A stretch of 30,193 nucleotides of DNA from assembly GCA_910579085.1 (NCBI GenBank), contig CAJTRU010000001.1, positions 112,694 through 142,886 of the forward strand, read 5' to 3'. Under the pieces are notes generated by a model. The model was not told where the DNA came from and did not search any database. It worked only from the letters and a program-made list of their open reading frames with translations. Positions 17,017-23,866 of this stretch are shown here, piece after piece. The DNA comes from an uncultured Lachnospiraceae bacterium. Lineage in GTDB: Bacteria > Bacillota > Clostridia > Lachnospirales > Lachnospiraceae. The position numbers and the translations under genes were made by a program. How positions within the stretch are numbered: position 1 is the first letter of the stretch; every line of letters starts with the position of its first letter.

Positions 17017-18018
17017 CTAAATTAAAAGCCTTTTTACTTCTTTAAGAAATTTATGGCGTTCCTCCTCCTGGCTGCATATACGTTTTAATTTTTCAAAGTT
17101 TTTAGCAGACATCCACGACTTTTTACCATTATAATAAAAATTTACAAGTTTCCAGTATTTCTCTGGATATAAAAGCAATGCATAAAGAACCTTCCGTTCT
17201 TCAGTCCCCAGTTCCCGTTCTTTCCTGTAAGCTTCTATAGCATTTATCCCTATATCCATATTCCATGAATTTTTCTCCATAACTTTTCTAATAAAATCAT
17301 ATAAATCAATTACCTGAAGCCCGATATCTGACTTTTCAAAGTTTGTTGTTATAACCTGTTCACCCGATAATATAATATTGTGGTAATTATAACTTCCATG
17401 CAGAACCCTTCCCTGGCTTACAGCTTCATTACAAAGGCTGCTGTAACCGCTTTCTTTTAAAAATTCTTCTGCCATAATGCCCTGCCTGGAAAAATTTTTA
17501 TATGAATTTAAAAGACATATTTCCATTTCATTTTTCTGGCGCTTTTCACGTATATAGCCATGAACCTTTTTAATTTCTTTATTATGGCGCAGAAAAAGAG
17601 CCTCTATATCTAATTTATTTGTTTTTACAGGAGGCTGTATATCATCCTCCCTGCCAATAACCATTAATTTATGTATAACTGCCATATTTGATGATGCAAG
17701 CATTATTTTTTTAATATCTTTAATATCACATTCCACACCATTGTACCATTTCTTTACCAGCCATTTATTGCCGCTTCCATCATCTGTAAGCAGCTCACCA
17801 TCAATATTTTTTACTGCATAGTCAACATTTACATATCCAGCACTAATTAACGCTGCCTTAACCTCTTCCTCAAATAAAAGCCTCTTCCTGCTTGCTGTAT
17901 ACATCTTTGCCATATATATGCCTTTGTCTGTGTCTAAAAGTACAGCTCCCCTTATCCTGCGCCTTGACTTTACTATTACAGGATATTTTTTAATTACTTC
18001 ATCAAGTTTGTCATCCAT
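17017..18018 (-). CDS. CotS-like spore-coat/aminoglycoside-phosphotransferase-fold protein, probably inactive kinase
   Basis: A 333-residue protein of the CotS/CotI group, which share the kinase-like fold of choline and aminoglycoside phosphotransferases. The order of segments fits: an N-lobe (about 15-95, with YMAKMYTASRKRLLFEEEVK), a helical linker, then HGSYNYHNIIL where active enzymes have HGDxxxxN, and VITTNFEKSDIGLQVIDLYDFIRKV where the metal-binding IDFD is expected. The catalytic Asp is Ser, and the IDFD Asp residues are replaced (TNFE). I infer a pseudokinase or binding protein. The ATG at 18018 follows AAGGAG; a TTG-initiated longer frame overlaps that site. The pckA terminator isolates it from the gene upstream. 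CotS homologues are spore-coat proteins in Bacillus, but whether this organism sporulates is not shown. Confidence 0.75.
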   Translation of the reverse strand: MDDKLDEVIKKYPVIVKSRRRIRGAVLLDTDKGIYMAKMYTASRKRLLFEEEVKAALISAGYVNVDYAVKNIDGELLTDDGSGNKWLVKKWYNGVECDIKDIKKIMLASSNMAVIHKLMVIGREDDIQPPVKTNKLDIEALFLRHNKEIKKVHGYIREKRQKNEMEICLLNSYKNFSRQGIMAEEFLKESGYSSLCNEAVSQGRVLHGSYNYHNIILSGEQVITTNFEKSDIGLQVIDLYDFIRKVMEKNSWNMDIGINAIEAYRKERELGTEERKVLYALLLYPEKYWKLVNFYYNGKKSWMSAKNFEKLKRICSQEEERHKFLKEVKRLLI

Positions 18019-18082
18019 AATGCCTTCTCCTTCCCTCGCCAATTACATAAAGACTGCATGTTTAATCCTATGCAAAAGGAAG

Positions 18083-18126
18083 AAAAAAAGAACTGTTATA
18101 CCTAATATCTTTAAGTATAACAGTTC
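18083..18126 (-). terminator. rho-independent terminator of pckA
   Basis: GAACTGTTATAC (18090-18101) and GTATAACAGTTC (18115-18126) form a perfect 12-bp stem with a 13-base loop. On the minus strand the stem is followed at once by CTTTTTTTCTTCC. It is a textbook terminator, about 110 bases past the pckA stop, with the R2-like repeat lying between. Confidence 0.9.
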
Positions 18127-18161
18127 CCTGGCACAGATTAATGCCTGTCCTTGCTGCTACA

Positions 18162-18237
18162 GCATATTGCCCATAACCTGGCTGCCACTTTGTGGCAGCT
18201 TAAAAGCAGCGGCAGGCCTGCTTAATAATGTTAAAAA
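18162..18237. repeat. decayed R2 repeat after pckA
   Basis: CCCATAACCTGG and GTTAAAAAT match the ends of the 8531-8637 element, with the first hairpin changed to GCTGCCAC-TTT-GTGGCAGC (18181-18199). Against the other copy, one base pair of that stem has switched from C-G to A-T on both sides. The second and third arms are reduced to an imperfect AGCAG / CTGCT stem. It lies immediately past the pckA stop, in its 3' untranslated region. Confidence 0.5.
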
Positions 18238-19938
18238 TTACTGTAAAGCATCTACAAGTTTCTGTACTGCTGCAAGTGCTTCATCTGGAAGTTTATCATA
18301 TCCGCTGTTATTTTCAGCAAATCCCTTAACAGCATCTACACGGTTCTGCATAGCGCCCTTTAATGCATTTTTATATTCTGCATCGTTAAGGTCTGGAACA
18401 AATCCTTCCCATTCCATAATCTCTATATCATCAAAGCTGCCCCACTTCTTGAACTCTGCTTTGCCTTCTACGATAGCTTCAAGAATTCCAAGTGTGTCTT
18501 TAGGCTGTACTTTCTTGCCCATAAAGTCACCTGTATTAACAATATAGCAGTCAACATTCTTCTCTTCTACTAACTTCTTGAACTTGTCATAGTCATTTAC
18601 AAGTGGATAAGTCCTGAATGGGTTAGCATATGGCACAATACGGAGTGCATTTAAGTCTGTTCCTGCTGCAACACGCTCTGCTGTAGAAGTCTTTGTTGCA
18701 AGTGTAGCTCCCATAACTGAAGCTAATGCTGAACCCTTTAACTTAACTACAGGAGGTATAGTAGGGTCTTTCATAATCCAGATTATTGAATTAACAGGCT
18801 CATTAATCTTATCTACACGGTTTGGTGACCACAGCTTAGACTTGATAGCACGTCCGTTACCATTACGGATATCCTCTGTAACTAACTGGATTTTGCCATC
18901 TTCATCCATTGTAGCTGAGCAGTTCTGTGCAGTTAAAAGATACTGGTTATCAGGGCATCCTGTAGGATAATCTGCTGTCTTATCAAAATAAGTTGGCTCA
19001 AGTGCTACTGAAGCACATGTATCTGAGTTAATGATAAACGCATCATCATGAAGAACAGTAATAGCGTTATCACCATATTTGTTATTATGCTTTGCATGTG
19101 TAAGAGTAGACTTACCTGAACCTGAAAGACCAAATACTGATGCAACATATTTCCTTCCATCTGGAAGTGAATATTCTTTCTGTCCGCCGTGGCATGATGC
19201 ATAACCATTGCGGTTAGCAATAGCCCATGCCATTGTAAGAGTACCTTTCTTATGCTCACCAAAATACTTCATGCCAAGGATTGCAGCACAGTTCTCGTTG
19301 GTGTCAAAATAGCAAAGTGTCTGAGGGTCACTTAAGCAGCTATAGTCAACGTCTGGAGCTGGTAATGGAGCCCACTGTGGGTCAGAGAAAATATAAATAT
19401 CAGCTTCTTTTCCGTCACCTACTGCCTTAGACTCTTTATACATCTTTACATACTCATCTGACATATACTGGAAGTTAAGCATCCAGTTATACATAAGCAT
19501 TTCTTCCCCTTCTGGGATAAGAAGGTGTGCTTTAACCATGAATTCAGGGTCAAGTCCAACAAAAACCTGTGCATGGTATAATTTCTTAAAGCGTGTTTTA
19601 TAAACAGCATCCATTACTACCTTGTCAAGCTTGCCTTCATCAACACCAGGATATCCCTTAATGCGGCGTGCTGCTGCATAACGTCCTGTTACTGCACCAT
19701 CGTTAAATAATAATACTTTAGCATCTGAATCAAGCCCAAACTCTTCGCCCCTGTATACAGGCATATCTGTAACAATAGCGCCAGGTGTGCTCTTTGCTAA
19801 GTTATAAGCTTCTTTAAGAGTATTTACCTTTACTACATTATTGCCATAAAAAGCAGCTTCAATAATAGAACGTGTTTTTGAAAAACCAACCTTGCCAGCA
19901 CCGATTTCTTCTAACTTGTAATTAGCTTTTGTTGCCAT
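18238..19938 (-). CDS. pckA: phosphoenolpyruvate carboxykinase (ATP), divergent clostridial type
   Basis: A 566-residue cytoplasmic enzyme. It interconverts oxaloacetate plus ATP with phosphoenolpyruvate, CO2 and ADP, in gluconeogenesis or, in many gut anaerobes, CO2 fixation towards succinate. The P-loop is FGLSGSGKSTLTH (about 269-281), followed by a metal-binding Asp pair in VLHDDAF (298-299) and an ATKTSTAERVAAG nucleotide loop near 430. The region after the Asp pair is INSDTCASVALEP instead of the EGVFNFEGG usual in E. coli-type enzymes, so this is a divergent branch, and it is some 25 residues longer. The ATG follows GGGAGG with 10-base spacing. It has its own strong promoter, a structured 100-base leader and a terminator, so it is a single-gene transcription unit. 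Confidence 0.88.
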   Translation of the reverse strand: MATKANYKLEEIGAGKVGFSKTRSIIEAAFYGNNVVKVNTLKEAYNLAKSTPGAIVTDMPVYRGEEFGLDSDAKVLLFNDGAVTGRYAAARRIKGYPGVDEGKLDKVVMDAVYKTRFKKLYHAQVFVGLDPEFMVKAHLLIPEGEEMLMYNWMLNFQYMSDEYVKMYKESKAVGDGKEADIYIFSDPQWAPLPAPDVDYSCLSDPQTLCYFDTNENCAAILGMKYFGEHKKGTLTMAWAIANRNGYASCHGGQKEYSLPDGRKYVASVFGLSGSGKSTLTHAKHNNKYGDNAITVLHDDAFIINSDTCASVALEPTYFDKTADYPTGCPDNQYLLTAQNCSATMDEDGKIQLVTEDIRNGNGRAIKSKLWSPNRVDKINEPVNSIIWIMKDPTIPPVVKLKGSALASVMGATLATKTSTAERVAAGTDLNALRIVPYANPFRTYPLVNDYDKFKKLVEEKNVDCYIVNTGDFMGKKVQPKDTLGILEAIVEGKAEFKKWGSFDDIEIMEWEGFVPDLNDAEYKNALKGAMQNRVDAVKGFAENNSGYDKLPDEALAAVQKLVDALQ

Positions 19939-19969
19939 TTTATAAAAACCTCCCTGTGATATAATTGGT

Positions 19970-20039
19970 CTGCCATATAAAACCCATATGGCAGGGGTTA
20001 TTGGTACAATGGCTATTATAAAATATAATAATTGCCATT
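19970..20039 (-). promoter_or_regulatory. structured 5' leader of pckA
   Basis: Two hairpins occupy the roughly 100-base leader. The first pairs AATGGC (20008-20013) with GCCATT (20034-20039) and TATTATA with TATAATA inside, leaving a 3-base bulge. The second pairs CTGCCATAT (19970-19978) with ATATGGCAG (19986-19994). No T tract follows. They may stabilise the mRNA or regulate it; no known riboswitch was recognised. Confidence 0.55.
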
Positions 20040-20047
20040 TTTATCTA

Positions 20048-20076
20048 AGTATAAATTTTTTATAGTAAAAAGTCAA
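20048..20076 (-). promoter_or_regulatory. pckA promoter
   Basis: On the minus strand, TTGACT (20071-20076), a 17-base spacer and TATACT (20048-20053) make a near-consensus sigma-A promoter. It begins 10 bases past the stop of the preceding membrane-protein gene. Confidence 0.85.
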
Positions 20077-20085
20077 CGGAAATTC

Positions 20086-20466
20086 CTATTTTTTCTTAAA
20101 TAAAGAAACAGCCAGCAGTACTGCAATATCTATTGCATAACTTAAAACAATTATATAAAAATTAAGGCTGTTAAATTCCTCTCCTGGTCTTAAAAACAAC
20201 AAAATGCTGTAAATTATGCCACATATATATGCAATTCCCCAGCCTATATATGGCTGTATAGCTATATATGCAGACAATACCAGGATAATTATAAACAGGA
20301 CTGCGGCAGTTACCAGGCTTGCCTTATAATACCCTTCACTTATTAAAGAACTAACACCACTGTTAAATAACCTTAACAAAATCTTTGGTATAATTGTCAG
20401 GGCAAACACTGGCAAAAGTGCAATTGTTAAAAAAACAACTATTTTATCCATACCAGGTTTCTCCAT
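20086..20466 (-). CDS. small four-span membrane protein, unknown
   Basis: A 126-residue integral membrane protein. Hydrophobic segments lie at about 9-30, 46-68, 70-92 and 100-120, and a KKK tail ends the protein. The start is the ATG at 20466, after AGGAGGTG with about 5-base spacing; a GTG one codon upstream is less likely. No conserved motif was recognised. It lies upstream of pckA on the same strand but pckA has its own promoter, so a functional link is not implied. Confidence 0.75.
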   Translation of the reverse strand: MEKPGMDKIVVFLTIALLPVFALTIIPKILLRLFNSGVSSLISEGYYKASLVTAAVLFIIILVLSAYIAIQPYIGWGIAYICGIIYSILLFLRPGEEFNSLNFYIIVLSYAIDIAVLLAVSLFKKK

Positions 20467-20548
20467 CACACACCTCCTGCGTTGTAAATTATGTTTTTAT
20501 CTGTATAAGATACCACAAAAAGGAAGATTTCACAATACTTTTGGATAA

Positions 20549-20850
20549 TTTGCAGTTATCCTTTGTTGGTGAAGGAACGCAGGGTTTCTGGTGTTCCACT
20601 AAATTATTCTATGACAGGGCACACTCCTGCTACGCCAATATAAAATAATGTCATTTAGTTAAGGGTATATGCTGGAATTTAATAATGGTGGGCTGGCAAA
20701 TCCAAAGTGCCTTACATGAACAAAGCCCACTTCCGCCAGTCTGGTATGGATTCGCACACAATGGTGCTTAAGCCCCAGCGGCCTCGTACAGCTTTTTCAT
20801 GGAATAATATTAGATGGAACACTTGAAACTTGCTGTACCCATCAGAATTA
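20549..20850 (-). repeat. R1 repeat copy E, decayed
   Basis: It starts TTTGCAGTTATCC and keeps GTTGGTG, a GGGTTTCTGGTGTTCC stretch and CAGGGCACACTCCTGCTACG, which match the outer and bulge parts of the intact copies in reverse orientation. Near 20798-20850 the other arm is recognisable by TCATGGAATAAT and AAACTTGCTGTACCC. The centre (about 20680-20790) has been replaced by unrelated sequence, and pairing is largely lost. It stands head to head with intact copy C. Confidence 0.6.
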
Positions 20851-20863
20851 CAAAAAAACATGC

Positions 20864-20902
20864 AAAAAAATAAAATAAACACTATAACTGAAATTATAGT
20901 GT
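20864..20902 (-). terminator. minus-strand terminator between R1 copies E and C
   Basis: ACACTATAA (20879-20887) and TTATAGTGT (20894-20902) form a 9-bp stem with a 6-base loop. On the minus strand it is followed by TTATTTTATTTTTTTGCA. It would end a transcript coming from the gene at 21430-22338, which would then carry the complement of R1 copy C in its 3' untranslated region. Confidence 0.65.
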
Positions 20903-21023
20903 GGGGCAGGTGATTTAAACAAACGGAAACAAAGTGGCGTCATTTTTGTATTAATACCACATATAAAGATAATTACTACACTATATAATAAGTGACTGGC
21001 AAAATCATTCCCACGCCACCACC

Positions 21024-21310
21024 TTTCCAGTTATCTGGTTCTTTTGTGTTTTATTGCAGGTTGCTGGTGACAGGTTTTGCGTGCCAGATGCCATGAATTA
21101 TTCCGTAAAAGGGGCACTTTAACCCCGCCGGCATTTAAGCCATATATTTAATGTTCCGAAAGAAACGTAAGTTTATTTTGGAACATTAAATATATGGCTT
21201 TATGTGCCGTTGCGTGGGTTAACGTAGCGGAAGCGTGCCCCTGTATGGAATATTCTGGCTCTGGCACAGAAACCGTCCGTCAATTTACACCAACAAAGGA
21301 TAACTGGAAA
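21024..21310 (+). repeat. R1 repeat copy C
   Basis: A 287-base copy with ends TTTCCAGTTATC and GATAACTGGAAA. The apical stem GCCATATATTTAATGTTCC pairs perfectly with its complement (19 bp). The inner helix is TTAACCC / GGGTTAA where copies A and B have TTAAGCC / GGCTTA. The AGGGGCAC / GTGCCCCT pair replaces AGGGGTAC / GTACCCCT. The bulge is CGTAGCGGAAGCG. A block upstream (20971-21023) containing AAGTGACTGGC is shared with copy D and, inverted, with copy A. Confidence 0.85.
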
Positions 21311-21429
21311 TTATCTTATATCTGCAAAGTTCATGTATAAAGGTTTGTGAAACGGACGTAATAATTTGTAGTTATCCGGTATTGTATTATGTATGCCATG
21401 TATTGTAAATACTCGTCCAGTGGTTATTT

Positions 21430-22338
21430 TTATATGTCCAGGTCTTTGTCTTTATTTTTGTTAGTTTTAATATTAAGGTTAGTTAGAAATTCCCTGACGT
21501 CCACCAGTTTTTTATTCTTAGGCACAAACTTCATTGTAGGAAATGCGTCCAGTATACGGATATTCATGTTAAGTGGATGTTTTTTAAGGAATTTTGAATG
21601 TCTTTCAAAATAGTTCTTAAAACGTTCTTCAATCTGCAAAAGTCTGGCATCAGTTCCAAGCAGTTCTTTTAATGAATTTATCTTATGGTATACGGCTTCC
21701 TTTTTGTTGTTAAAATTAATGCTTTTAGAAGTTATTATTTCATGTAGTGTTTTAAAACGTATATCCTGTAACTGGTTTTCAATTTCATTGCGGAAATTGT
21801 AAAGGGCTTCCAGTTGTTTGCTGAAATTTATTGTAGTAAATATTGTGTATGATAAATCTGCAAGTGTCAGTATAATTGCAGCAGTTAATAAATATACACC
21901 TGTACTGGCAGGAATAAAATTTATTATTTTTATAACAAATGGTTCTAAGAAATCAAATAAAAAAATTGATAAAAATCCCCAGAACAGTGAAGGAATAAGC
22001 GCTACCCTTCCTTGGAAGTTATATGGTTCATTTGAATAATCCCACCATTTGGCATGGGTAAATTTTTCAAGAAGCAGAGCAACAATATATTCTGCAATGG
22101 TCGCAATTAGCATACCTAGTATAAACAACAATGACGGATGCGCTTCAAACGGCCTTAACAATATATAAACAATGGTTGCGCCTGTCCCATATAAAGGCAG
22201 CAGCGGCCCATTTAAAACTCCTCTGTTAATTAATTTATGGTCTCTTATAGAAACAAAAGTGCTTTCATAAATCCAGCCAAAAAAACTGAAAATATAAAAA
22301 TTCATCAAAATAAAATATGGTGTAAGCCCCAAAATCAT
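21430..22338 (-). CDS. CmpB-type putative ABC transporter membrane protein (PF06541)
   Basis: A 302-residue membrane protein of the family named putative ABC-transporter type IV. It shows the family's conserved pieces: FFGWIYESTFVS near residue 18, NRGVLNGPLLPLYGTGA (about 38-54), and KWWDYSNEPYNFQGRVAL (about 96-113). Spans lie at about 9-25, 50-62, 68-90, 112-130 and 143-165. The remaining 130 residues are a charged, helical cytoplasmic tail (FRNEIENQLQDIRFKTLHEI), longer than the core family domain. GGGGA precedes the ATG by 6 bases. No ATPase gene is adjacent, and the transport role of this family is not demonstrated. Confidence 0.85.
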   Translation of the reverse strand: MILGLTPYFILMNFYIFSFFGWIYESTFVSIRDHKLINRGVLNGPLLPLYGTGATIVYILLRPFEAHPSLLFILGMLIATIAEYIVALLLEKFTHAKWWDYSNEPYNFQGRVALIPSLFWGFLSIFLFDFLEPFVIKIINFIPASTGVYLLTAAIILTLADLSYTIFTTINFSKQLEALYNFRNEIENQLQDIRFKTLHEIITSKSINFNNKKEAVYHKINSLKELLGTDARLLQIEERFKNYFERHSKFLKKHPLNMNIRILDAFPTMKFVPKNKKLVDVREFLTNLNIKTNKNKDKDLDI

Positions 22339-22610
22339 AGATATCCCCGTTTCTGTTTTATTTTATGGATAACTTTTATGTTATACCGTAAGCATTATTT
22401 TCCGAAGCCAGTACAAATTGCCTGGCAGATACAATAAGCACATAATACACTTAATGCGGGTAATTATCAAGCATATCCAGACGGAGTCCATATTCATTTC
22501 ATAAATTTCCAGTTATCTTCTGGTAACAGGAACAGCAACCCCAAAGGGCGCAGGATATGAAATGATATTTGGGGGTTTATTAGACTGGTAAACAGGAATT
22601 TACAGTTTCA
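22339..22610. other. intergenic spacer with an R1 end fragment and a hairpin
   Basis: At 22504-22530 the sequence ATTTCCAGTTATCTTCTGGTA and ACAGG match an R1 left end, but no partner arm is present. AACCCCAAA (22537-22545) pairs with TTTGGGGG-TT (22568-22577) around a roughly 22-base loop. This may be a weak terminator for the gene ending at 22611, but it has no good T tract. Confidence 0.45.
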
Positions 22611-23075
22611 CTAAAGCCTGTTTTCACCAAGGGCATATTTCTTAATGAGTATCTTTTCGCAGGGAAGTGTCTGGAATAATTCCTCAATCACTCTGCCTCC
22701 AAACTCCTGGATATGGTCCTCTTCTGATATCCGGTCTGGATAGTCTGGCAAGATATAAAAGTACAAATTCCAGACAATTCCCTCTTCCGGAAATTTCACC
22801 CGTCCATTCTTCTCCCGGTTAGGGTACAGCTCTAAATACAAATTACTGGGTCTATGGCCATAAAGATAGATATAATCATATTCTGGCGGTTCTGCATCTG
22901 GAACCGGCCGGCCGAAAGGGCCAGTTCTTTTGCTCAGTTTCCGCCTTTTGGGAATGCGGGAATCATTAATTTCCCCGGCAATTTTACTGAGTGCCTTTTC
23001 AAAGATTTTGACCATTTCTTTTTCTGATAAATCTCCTGTTTTCAACCCATATTCATATGTACCACATTCAAACAT
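22611..23075 (-). CDS. hypothetical protein, GC-richer than neighbours
   Basis: A 154-residue soluble protein beginning MFECGTYEYGLKTGDLSEKE. The ATG at 23075 follows GGAGGG with 7-base spacing; a TTG five codons upstream overlaps the ribosome site. It has a basic middle (KRRKLSKRTGPFGRP), a Tyr-rich PPEYDYIYLYGHRPSN stretch and an acidic C-terminal half. I recognise no domain. Its base composition is visibly richer in G and C (for instance the GGCCGGCCGAAAGGGCC stretch near 22905) than any flanking gene, and it sits between R1 fragments, which suggests acquisition by transfer. Confidence 0.7.
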   Translation of the reverse strand: MFECGTYEYGLKTGDLSEKEMVKIFEKALSKIAGEINDSRIPKRRKLSKRTGPFGRPVPDAEPPEYDYIYLYGHRPSNLYLELYPNREKNGRVKFPEEGIVWNLYFYILPDYPDRISEEDHIQEFGGRVIEELFQTLPCEKILIKKYALGENRL

Positions 23076-23213
23076 ATTTCTACCCTCCAATTCCGGTTTA
23101 CCAGTTTGTACTGGGGAAAATTATACCATGCCCAATTACGAAAAACAATCACCATTCTATGCCCATCACGTCCGTTTCATAAATTCCTGTACAATAAACT
23201 GCATACAGGATAA

Positions 23214-23360
23214 TTTGCAGTTATCCTGTTTTTGTGGATTAACGGACACAGGGTTTTCCAGTTCCAGCTGGTATTCTTACATTCCAGGAAAGCATGCCAG
23301 GGACATGTAAAACCTGCTGTATGTTGGCAAAATTTCAGAAAAATACTTGTTAACTGGAAA
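23214..23360 (-). repeat. R1 repeat copy F, centre deleted
   Basis: It keeps the left end TTTGCAGTTATCC, the ACGGACACAGGGTTTTCC arm, the CATGTAAAACCTGC arm and the right end TTAACTGGAAA. It lacks roughly 140 bases of the middle, including the GNRA-type bulge and apical stem. Orientation is reverse to copy D. Confidence 0.6.
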
Positions 23361-23428
23361 TTATGTTGTACAACAATTACTATTACACTGTCTGGCAAGT
23401 GGCTGGCGGAATAATTCCCGCCACCCCA

Positions 23429-23678
23429 TTTCCAGTTATCTGTTTATTTTGTGTTTTAATGTAAATTTTTGATGACAGGTTTTGCGTGCCAGATGCCATG
23501 AATTATTCCGTAAAAGGGGTACTTTGGCATCGCCGGCGTTTAAATCCCGTACTTTGGGATTTTATGCGCCGCTGCGTATGCCACCGTAGCGGAAGCGTAC
23601 CCCTGTACGGAATATTCTGGCTCTGGCAACAGAAACCGTCCGTCCTCCAAATTACACCAACAAAAGATAAACTGGAAA
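23429..23678 (+). repeat. R1 repeat copy D, short apical stem
   Basis: A 250-base copy with ends TTTCCAGTTATC and ATAAACTGGAAA. The left arm from 23476 to 23524 is almost identical to copy C, but the inner helix is TGGCAT / ATGCCA, the next is CGGCG / CGCCG, and the apical stem is shortened to AAATCCC / GGGATTT. Each change is matched on the opposite arm. The bulge CGTAGCGGAAGCG is retained. It ends about 190 bases upstream of nrdD, in the same direction. Confidence 0.85.
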
Positions 23679-23724
23679 CTATCCTGCATACAGTTTATTG
23701 TACAGGAATTTATGAAACGGACAT

Positions 23725-23773
23725 GTACAATATAATGTTATATATTGCAAACCATCACAATATATGGTAGTAT
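23725..23773 (+). promoter_or_regulatory. nrdD promoter with two NrdR-box-like sites
   Basis: TTGCAA (23745-23750), a 17-base spacer and TAGTAT (23768-23773) form the likely promoter. Two sites resemble the NrdR box (ACACWATATATWGTGT): GTACAATATAATGTTA (23725-23740) and TCACAATATATGGTAG (23755-23770). They are exactly 30 bases apart, close to three DNA turns as in known NrdR targets. The second covers the spacer and -10, so repression by NrdR when dATP is high is expected. Confidence 0.6.
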
Positions 23774-23866
23774 ATACTCAATGCCCACAAAATACAGCGG
23801 GTAAATTTTATTATAAAAACCAGTGGTTTTCCACAAAGCAGGCTTTGCCAGGAATGGGGGATATTT

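Larger units (their letters stand above)
23170..23722. repeat. composite inverted-repeat unit (R1 copies F and D)
   Basis: Arms at 23170-23226 and 23665-23722 are inverted matches over about 57 bases. They include GTCCGTTTCATAAATTCC and CAATAAACTG, with a few substitutions. They enclose decayed R1 copy F (reverse) and intact copy D (forward), separated by about 70 bases. The whole 553-base unit could extrude as one large cruciform or be a single mobile unit. Confidence 0.65.

Noticed and set aside
20470..21429. A tRNA or rRNA gene in the long gene-free stretch
   Set aside because: No T-loop or anticodon-stem pattern or rRNA motif was found; the space is filled by R1 copies E and C and a terminator.
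23486..23770. A 94-codon plus-strand frame across R1 copy D
   Set aside because: The palindromic repeat explains the sequence; other R1 copies do not keep the frame.
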